From NCBI GenBank assembly GCA_947628925.1, contig CANRBU010000071.1, positions 1 to 6,040 of the forward strand: a DNA stretch of 6,040 bases, in the 5' to 3' direction. Position numbers and translations under genes: made by a program. The notes under the pieces are model-generated. The model ran no database searches and was not told the origin of the DNA. It saw only the letters and a list, made by a program, of their open reading frames with translations. Shown one piece after another: positions 1 to 5,700 of this stretch. Origin of the DNA: an uncultured Clostridia bacterium. GTDB lineage: Bacteria > Bacillota > Clostridia > TANB77 > CAG-508. Numbering within the stretch: position 1 is the first letter of the stretch; each line of letters begins with the position of its first letter.

Positions 1-567
1 TCATTAAAAGATGATGGATATTTTACAGAAAAATCTCCAATTCAACCAAGTAGCCCATATTCATCTTCAAAAGCAAGTTCTGACTTAATTGCTTTTGCAT
101 ATAAAGAAACATATAAAATGAATGTAAATGTAACAAACTGCTCAAACAACTATGGACCATATCAACACAATGAAAAATTAATTCCACACATGATAAAACT
201 AGCTTTAAACAATGAAAAATTACCTGTATATGGAACAGGCAGAAATATTCGTGACTGGTTATATGTAGAAGATCACTGTGAAGCAATTGATTTAGTATTC
301 CATAATGGCGTATCTGGTGAAAGATATAATATAGGTGGACACAATGAAAAGAGAAATATTGAAATTGTAAAATTAATTTTACAAAGACTTGGAAAGTCAG
401 AAGATTTAATAGAATTTGTAGAAGACAGAAAAGGTCATGATTATCGTTATGCAATAGATCCTACAAAAATTAAAAATGAATTAGGATGGGCACCTAAAAC
501 AAAATTTGAAGATGGAATTGTTAAAACTATTGATTGGTATTTAGCAAACCCAGAGTGGCTTAAATAG
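1..567 (+). CDS. rmlB: dTDP-glucose 4,6-dehydratase, C-terminal part (5' end outside window)
   Basis: The frame is open from base 1 and gives 188 residues up to a TAG stop; the ATG at 118 is internal (codon 40), not the start. The product is an extended short-chain dehydrogenase that converts dTDP-glucose to dTDP-4-keto-6-deoxyglucose with bound NAD+, the second step of dTDP-L-rhamnose synthesis in the cytoplasm. Visible marks, numbered from the window edge: the catalytic YxxxK as Y20-SSS-K24 in SPYSSSKASSD; TNCSNNYGPYQ at 45-55 followed by EKLIP; the RmlB signature NIRDWLYVEDH at 82-92; YNIGGHNEK at 109-117; DRKGHDYRYAID at 142-153; and the C-terminal GW-P...FEDGI. The family is about 330-350 residues, so roughly 150 residues, including the Rossmann GxxGxxG and the catalytic Asp-Glu pair, lie upstream. 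Nothing looks damaged. A terminator follows at once, so this is the last gene of its transcript, probably an rml cluster. Confidence 0.96.
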   Translation, partial: SLKDDGYFTEKSPIQPSSPYSSSKASSDLIAFAYKETYKMNVNVTNCSNNYGPYQHNEKLIPHMIKLALNNEKLPVYGTGRNIRDWLYVEDHCEAIDLVFHNGVSGERYNIGGHNEKRNIEIVKLILQRLGKSEDLIEFVEDRKGHDYRYAIDPTKIKNELGWAPKTKFEDGIVKTIDWYLANPEWLK

Positions 568-575
568 TAAAACAG

Positions 576-615
576 AGTTGGAAATAATTATTTGTGATAA
601 TTTTTCCAACTTTTT
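576..615 (+). terminator. Rho-independent terminator after rmlB
   Basis: AGTTGGAAA (576-584) pairs with TTTCCAACT (603-611). The stem continues inward as AATTAT (586-591) with ATAATT (597-602), leaving only T585 bulged and a 5-base TTGTG loop. A run of five T (611-615) follows. It starts 8 bases after the rmlB stop and should end that transcript. Confidence 0.85.
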
Positions 616-620
616 ATAGT
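592..620 (+). promoter_or_regulatory. Candidate sigma-A promoter for the ROK kinase gene
   Basis: TTGTGA (592-597), a 17-base spacer and TATAGT (615-620) give a reasonable sigma-A promoter, predicting a transcript start near 627. The -35 box lies in the loop and stem of the rmlB terminator, and the T-run sits in the spacer. The -10 matches consensus at five of six bases, the -35 at four of six. A weaker alternative -10 is TATAAA at 628-633, without a good -35. Confidence 0.45.
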
Positions 621-637
621 GAAATTTTATAAATAAT

Positions 638-642
638 GGAGG
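638..642 (+). promoter_or_regulatory. Strong Shine-Dalgarno sequence far upstream of the kinase start
   Basis: GGAGG within GGAGGAAAGG is the best ribosome binding site between 568 and 695, yet it lies 52 bases before the kinase ATG. It is correctly spaced (5 bases) for the TTG at 648 that would open a 14-codon ORF. It could also be a chance purine run. Confidence 0.4.
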
Positions 643-647
643 AAAGG

Positions 648-692
648 TTGAAAAATAATTACAATTTGTGCCTTAGAAAGGAATGTGATTAA
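648..692 (+). CDS. Possible 14-residue leader peptide upstream of ROK kinase
   Basis: A TTG codon preceded by GGAGG opens a 14-codon frame reading MKNNYNLCLRKECD if TTG is read as Met. It stops at TAA (690-692), two bases before the kinase ATG. The same frame also has an ATG at 636 (18 residues), but that lacks a ribosome binding site. The kinase has its own weaker AAAGGAA at 677-683, inside this frame, so translating the short ORF could couple to kinase initiation. The peptide resembles nothing I recognise and has no run of one amino acid of the kind used in attenuation. The case rests only on ribosome-binding-site spacing and the stop-start arrangement. Confidence 0.25.
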   Translation: MKNNYNLCLRKECD

Positions 693-694
693 AA

Positions 695-1567
695 ATGAAA
701 ATAGGAATTGATATAGGTGGAAGCCACATAGCTGTAGCAGTAACTGATAAAAATTTAATAGTAGAAAAAGTAGAATATGTTTATGAAAAAGATTTTAAAA
801 AAGAAATTCGCAAAAATATCGAAAAATATCTTAAAGAAAAAATTGCAATTATGTTAGAGAAGTATGAAATTAAATCAATTGGAATTTCTCTTGCAGGATA
901 TATCCATGAAAATACATTAATCATTTCTCCTAATTTGCCAGACTTAAATGGTATCAACTTTTCTGAAGTTTTGTCAGAATTTTCAGTTCCTGTTTTTGTT
1001 AATGTAGATAGTTTATGTGCTGCCAAAGCAGAAAAAGAATATGGAGTTTTAAAAGGATATCAAAAAGGAATATTTCTAGTTATTGGAACAGGAATAGGGG
1101 GAGTATTGTTTGATAAAGATTATATTTCTGTTCAAGAATATGGCCATATGGTCCTAGTAAAAAATGGAAATTTGTGTAGATGTGGCAAAAAAGGATGTTT
1201 TGAAACATATGGCTCAATGAAAGCTTTTAAAGACAGTGTAGAGGAAAATTTAGGTATATCAAATCATTCAGGAGAAGTAATTCGTGCATATATACGTGAA
1301 AATAAAGATGATATGAAAGTAAAGCAAGTAATATCAAACTATGTAGATGATTTTTGTTTTGGATTAAGTAATATTATAGATATTAGTATGCCAGAAGTAA
1401 TAGGTTTTGGAGGAAGCTTTTCATATTATGAAGATATTTTATTACAAAAAATAGAGGAAAAATTGAAAGAAACTACATTATTTATTGATAAAAAATTCAT
1501 GCCAAAACTGCTTATTGGGAATTTCCACAATGATGCAGGAATGATAGGTGCAACACTTTTTAATTAA
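695..1567 (+). CDS. ROK-family sugar kinase (glucokinase / N-acetylhexosamine kinase-like)
   Basis: A complete 290-residue protein, the usual length for ROK kinases, which transfer ATP phosphate to glucose, N-acetylmannosamine, allose or similar hexoses in the cytoplasm. The N-terminal phosphate motif DIGGSHIAVAV is at residues 6-16 and a second glycine motif GTGIGG at 131-136. The ROK signature follows: E148, H151 in QEYGH, then CRCGKKGCFE with zinc ligands C161, C163, C168 (plus H151) and sugar-binding E170. The catalytic base is D105. The usual NDAN around it has become VDSL (104-107), which may alter sugar specificity. The protein begins directly with the kinase fold, so it is not a ROK repressor with an HTH domain. 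ATG 695 is preceded by AAAGGAA at 677-683. The gene is monocistronic between its own promoter and a terminator overlapping its stop. Family is certain; substrate is unknown. Confidence 0.93.
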   Translation: MKIGIDIGGSHIAVAVTDKNLIVEKVEYVYEKDFKKEIRKNIEKYLKEKIAIMLEKYEIKSIGISLAGYIHENTLIISPNLPDLNGINFSEVLSEFSVPVFVNVDSLCAAKAEKEYGVLKGYQKGIFLVIGTGIGGVLFDKDYISVQEYGHMVLVKNGNLCRCGKKGCFETYGSMKAFKDSVEENLGISNHSGEVIRAYIRENKDDMKVKQVISNYVDDFCFGLSNIIDISMPEVIGFGGSFSYYEDILLQKIEEKLKETTLFIDKKFMPKLLIGNFHNDAGMIGATLFN

Positions 1568-1611
1568 AAAAAGCCCAAAATGTTAGAAGCACTTTAACAT
1601 TTTGGCTTTTT
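1567..1611. terminator. Bidirectional terminator between convergent kinase and recombinase genes
   Basis: AAAATGTTA (1577-1585) pairs perfectly with TAACATTTT (1595-1603) around a 9-base loop. The stem extends through GCC(C) at 1573-1576 with GGC at 1604-1606, one C bulged. T1607-1611 serves the plus strand, and the A-run 1566-1572 reads as seven T on the minus strand. It overlaps the kinase stop by one base and begins just beyond the recombinase stop, so it can end both transcripts. Confidence 0.88.
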
Positions 1612-1614
1612 GTT

Positions 1615-2607
1615 TTATAAATCTGCAAGTGGGTTATTTTCTACTGCATGTCTTACTTGTAAATTATCTACATGTGTATAAATCTCAGTAGTAGAAATAC
1701 TTTCATGACCTAATAGTTCTTGCAAAGCTCTGATATCTACTTGACCATATTGGTACATTAAAGTAGCGGCAGTGTGGCGCAATTTATGTACTGAATATTT
1801 TGAGGTATCTAATCCTGCTGTTAGTAATTTTGTATAAACAATGTGTTGTACAGTTCTTCTACTAATTCTTTCTTTTCTTTCACTTAAAAAAAGTGCTTTG
1901 TTTGAATTTAATTTATCTGCTTTCACTCCTTGTTTAGGTCTGACTGCTAGATATTCATTTATGGCTTTAATACATGCTTTATTTAAATAAATTGTTCTTT
2001 CTTTATTACCTTTTCCTATAACAGTTAATTTATTCTCACTGAAATCAATATCTGCTATATTTATGCCAACTAATTCAGAAAGACGCATACCACAATTTAA
2101 AAACAAAGTAATTATTGCATAATCACGTTCATGATTTCTGTTATCAATATTGTTTGCAGACTCTAATAATTTTTTACTATCATCTAAATTTAAGTATTTT
2201 GGTTGACGTTTATCAAGTTTAGGAGTTTCTAGATTTTGTGCTGGATTGTTTACAATAGAATTTGCTGAATCAGCTTTTTGACTTAAGTATTTAAAAAATA
2301 TTCTAATAGTAGATACTTTTCTAGCTCTTGTTGAAGCTTTGCTTTTTTGTTCTCTTGCTAAATAACCAATAAAAGCATGTATGTCATCAAGTTCTATTTT
2401 TCTGATTGTGTCTATTGAAACATCTGAAATAGAAATTTTAGCAAAATCAGTTTCTTTTGTTAAACCAAAATGTATCTTTATAAATTTTAAAAACATAGAT
2501 AAATCATAATAATATTCTTTTATGCTATTAGGTGATTTATTTAAAATAGTTGTACTGTAATCTAAAAAAGCATTTAAATATTCAGGGTTCTGTTTATAAT
2601 CTATCAT
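1615..2607 (-). CDS. xerC: XerC/XerD-type tyrosine recombinase
   Basis: A complete 330-residue site-specific recombinase that cuts and rejoins DNA through a phosphotyrosine intermediate. The N-terminal core-binding (SAM-like) domain spans about 8-110, with KVSTIRIFFKYL at 97-108. The catalytic domain spans about 137-330 and all active-site residues are present: R175 (CGMRLSELVG), K199 (IGKGNKERT), H274 and R277 (HKLRHTAATL), H301 (LLGHES) and Y310 (TTEIYTH). Spacing matches Xer proteins closely. It is some 30 residues longer than classical XerC/D; most of the extra lies in the first domain near 47-70. As I recall, Xer proteins of this length and ending are common in Clostridia chromosomes, which suggests chromosome-dimer resolution rather than a phage integrase. 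XerC versus XerD cannot be decided here. The ATG has AAAGGA (2624-2619) 11 bases upstream. No excisionase, relaxase or phage gene is beside it. Confidence 0.93.
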   Translation of the reverse strand: MIDYKQNPEYLNAFLDYSTTILNKSPNSIKEYYYDLSMFLKFIKIHFGLTKETDFAKISISDVSIDTIRKIELDDIHAFIGYLAREQKSKASTRARKVSTIRIFFKYLSQKADSANSIVNNPAQNLETPKLDKRQPKYLNLDDSKKLLESANNIDNRNHERDYAIITLFLNCGMRLSELVGINIADIDFSENKLTVIGKGNKERTIYLNKACIKAINEYLAVRPKQGVKADKLNSNKALFLSERKERISRRTVQHIVYTKLLTAGLDTSKYSVHKLRHTAATLMYQYGQVDIRALQELLGHESISTTEIYTHVDNLQVRHAVENNPLADL

Positions 2608-2650
2608 AACTAAGACCGTCCTTTGAAAACTAATTGATTTTTATAGTTAT

Positions 2651-2679
2651 ATTCTATCAAATAAAATATTTTATATCAA
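2651..2679 (-). promoter_or_regulatory. Sigma-A promoter of the recombinase gene
   Basis: On the minus strand TTGATA (2679-2674), a 17-base spacer and TAGAAT (2656-2651) form a near-consensus promoter. TG one base before the -10 makes it an extended -10 (TGATAGAAT). Transcription should start near 2644, leaving a leader of about 37 bases before the ATG at 2607. Confidence 0.75.
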
Positions 2680-2699
2680 TACTAAAATTAGAAAAAATA

Positions 2700-2728
2700 T
2701 TGCTTTTTTCTTAGTGATATGATAGAAT
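2700..2728 (+). promoter_or_regulatory. Sigma-A promoter of the large surface-protein gene
   Basis: TTGCTT (2700-2705), a 17-base spacer and TAGAAT (2723-2728) with the extended -10 TG at 2720-2721. The start is expected near 2735, about 34 bases before the ATG. It faces away from the recombinase promoter. The two -10 regions are identical 9-mers in opposite orientation, with 60 AT-rich bases between them. Confidence 0.72.
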
Positions 2729-2750
2729 TAGAACGCATAAATTTGTATTT

Positions 2751-2757
2751 AAGGAGG
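2751..2757 (+). promoter_or_regulatory. Ribosome binding site fixing the surface-protein start
   Basis: AAGGAGG, close to perfect complementarity with the 16S 3' end, lies 11 bases before ATG 2769. The next codons encode a signal peptide, so the start is secure. Confidence 0.9.
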
Positions 2758-2768
2758 AGTAAAAATAA

Positions 2769-5700
2769 ATGAAAAAGGGGTTAGTATTTTTAGCATTAAT
2801 TTTATCTTTAATTATATGTGCAACAACAGTTTTTGCAGCAGATAAGATGGAATTAGATTTAAGCAAAACAGACATAAATGTAGGAGAAGAGTTTGTTGTG
2901 TCTGTAAATTTTGGAGCAGAAGAAGCATTTTATGCATATACTGCAAAATTAAATTATGACAAAGATGTTTTTGAATTGATTGAAAAAGAAGATTTTCAAG
3001 AACAAGATAATTGGTCAGACATAACTTATAGCAATATTAACAATAAGTTTGCTCTTATAAATAAAACAGGGGAACAAACAAATAAATTAGTTAATATAAA
3101 AATGAAAGTAAAAGAAGATGCAAAACTAGGTAATACAACTATAACCGTAAATAGTGCAAGTGCATCTAATGGTAAAGAAAGCAAAACATTACAAAGTGCA
3201 TCAAAAGAAATAAAAGTAACTAAAAACGGTGTTGTAGATGAAACACCTCAAACTCAAACTAATGTAGTTGATGAAGATATATCAATAAAAACAGAGAAGC
3301 AATTTCCATGGTTATCTTTATTACTAATTGTATTGAGTGTTATTATAGCTCTTGCATTAATGAAACTTTTACCAATGTTTAAATTAGAAAAAAAGACAAA
3401 AACAATAATTATAGCAATAGGTGTTGTTTTAATTTTCTTATTACTAACACTTTCAATAAAAAATATAGATACTAAAGAAGCTGACATAAATGGTAATGGC
3501 TCAGTTAATTATGACGATTCTACTGATTTAATGGAATATATATTAGAAATAAAAAATCCAAGTGAAGAAGAACTACCTAATTTGGATGTTAATAATGATG
3601 GAAAAATTGATGTTACTGATGTAGCTATCACTACACAAGAAGTAAAAGAACAAAGCACGTCAGGAAAAGCTCAAAATGGAGCAGTAAGTTCTCAAAGTAA
3701 TCCAAATAATAATGAAGGTAGTAGCAATAGTGAAAATCCAAGCAATCCAGATACAAATAATGGTAGTGGAAACAGTGAACCCCCAAGTAACCCAGACATA
3801 AATAATGGCGATGAAAATGGTGACAACCCAAGTACACCTGAAATTCCAGATGAACCACAAATAGATTATCAATTTAAGTTAGATGATTTTAAAGTAGTAA
3901 ATATAGATAGAAACATAAAAGAAATCACATTACAATTTACAAGTACAAATGCAACAGAAGGTAGTGCTGAATCTGAAAACTACTATGTTAGCAAAGTTAC
4001 AATCAATGGAAAAGACTATGGCACAACAAAATCAGGTTCAACTTATACTGTAATAATTCCTTATGAAGAGGATAAAAAAACAGTTTTAGAATTACAAACA
4101 GCAGAATTGAATAATTCACATCAATTTACAAACTTAAATAAAAGTGTAGTTGTATTCAAAGAAGCACCAACAGCAGAATTATCAGCACAAGTAGATGATA
4201 ATTTACAAACAATTAAAGCACAAATAAACACTGTAAATAAAGAATCTATTTTAAATGGACTAGAAATCAGAATCGTAGATTCAGATGGTAAAACTGTTAT
4301 TACAAAACAAATAGATGAAAATACTAAAGAAATAAGTTTTGATGCAGAAAACGATATATTTACTGCTGGAAAATATACTATTGAAATAGGTGCAGATTAT
4401 GATGCGATGGATGGATTAGCACATAACAGCAAAGAAGCAATAGCGATAACTGAGATAACAGTAAAAACAAAAGCAAAGATTGTATCTGCTGAAGTTCAAA
4501 ACTATTATGTAGAAAAAGGTAAAGATGTAGTTATTAAATATAAATTTAGCTCAAACAATAAATATAATCCTACAGGAGTTACTATAAATAATGCATTTTA
4601 TCCATTAATAGATTCTGCTGATGGATTTTTAACAGCTACTATTCCTGCTGAAACATCAGGATATGGAGTAAAAAAGCATAGTGTATCAATAGCAATGTTT
4701 GGAGAAGAAACTGTAAATCTTGATAGTACACAAGATGCTACATATTACTTATTAAAAGAAAAACCAAGTATTGAAAAATATGTGTTTAATGAATTTGTTA
4801 AAAAACAAACTTTAGAATTTGGCTTAAAAAATAGTGAATCTGCAATAATCAAAGATGCTAGAGTAATTTTGACAAATGAAGAAAACGAAAAAGTTTTAGA
4901 TAAACCTTTAAATACATCTATAGAGAAAGGCAAAGAAACTGCAGAAACAACAATAGAATTAAGTGAATTACCAAATGGAATATATACAGTAAGTATTGCT
5001 GGAACTTATGATTTAGATGATGATGAAAACAATAATTTAAACACAGGTAATCTAGCAGATATATTTGAGCCAAAACAAATTCAAGTAACTTCAACGTATT
5101 CAGCATCTTTGTATATAACTAATGTAGAAGTAAAAGAAACAGAAGCGGTCGTAACATTTACAAGTACAAATTCATCTAATGCAAATATAGAATTTGTAGT
5201 AGTTGATGGAACAAAATATCCAGTAGAAAAACAAGGCGATTCAAACATATATACAGTAAAAATACCACATGAAAATGAAAAAAATCAAACTAAAAAAATA
5301 ACAGCAGTTATAATAGGAAATGACATAGATATAGACTTAGATTCAGTTCAAACGTATGAAGTATTTAAAGAAAAACCAGTAATAAGTGATATACAAGTAC
5401 AAGAAGAAGAAAACAATTTATCTGTTAACTTTAAGTTTACAGACAAAGCATCAATAGCAAAAAATGCCAAAGTTGTTTTGAAAAAAGGTGATTTTACTCA
5501 ACAACAACCAATAACAAGTAGTGATACAAATGTAGTATTTGAAGGAGTTACTTCAGAAGCTGGAACATATACTATAGAATTTTTAGCAGATTATGATAGG
5601 GCAGATGGAAAAAATCATACTGAAGAAAGAATAGGTTCTACTACATATGAAGTACCAATCAAAATAACAAGCATATATGCTGTTAACCCTAAATATGTAA

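Noticed and set aside
23..454. Antisense open frame rich in Leu, His and Phe opposite rmlB
   Set aside because: It has no ribosome binding site, an odd low-complexity composition, and lies wholly opposite a well-supported gene.
695..780. ROK protein as a transcriptional repressor (NagC/XylR type)
   Set aside because: The protein starts directly with the kinase phosphate motif at residue 6; there is no room for an N-terminal helix-turn-helix.
781..1026. 81-codon antisense frame opposite the kinase gene
   Set aside because: It overlaps conserved ROK sequence and shows no motif, so it is a by-product of the sense codons.
2617..2633. CCGTCCTTTGAAAACTAA resembles the boxA-like CTTTGAAAACT seen in Firmicute rRNA leaders and spacers
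   Set aside because: It lies on the strand opposite to the recombinase transcript, has no rRNA gene near it, and the part CCTTT is simply the recombinase ribosome binding site on the other strand.
1568..2768. The recombinase as part of an integrated mobile element
   Set aside because: No attachment repeats, tRNA, excisionase, relaxase or phage genes are visible, and the protein looks like a chromosomal Xer type. The window is too short to exclude an element that extends to the right.
2811..2820. Cysteine at residue 17 of the surface protein as a lipoprotein lipobox
   Set aside because: The residues before it are L-I-I, and the position just before Cys needs Gly, Ala or Ser. The VFA|AD site at 21-25 is a better signal peptidase I site.
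3690..3842. CRISPR-like repeat array
   Set aside because: The copies are contiguous, in frame, divergent in DNA and encode a linker; there are no unique spacers.
3254..3872. Several antisense frames opposite the transmembrane, dockerin and linker region, some hydrophobic
   Set aside because: Their hydrophobicity and Tyr/His repeats mirror the sense-strand Asn, Ser and Lys codons and the 45-bp repeat; no start signals are seen.
4745..5106. Two 62-codon antisense frames opposite the repeat modules
   Set aside because: They have no ribosome binding site or recognisable content and are opposite a continuous coding frame.
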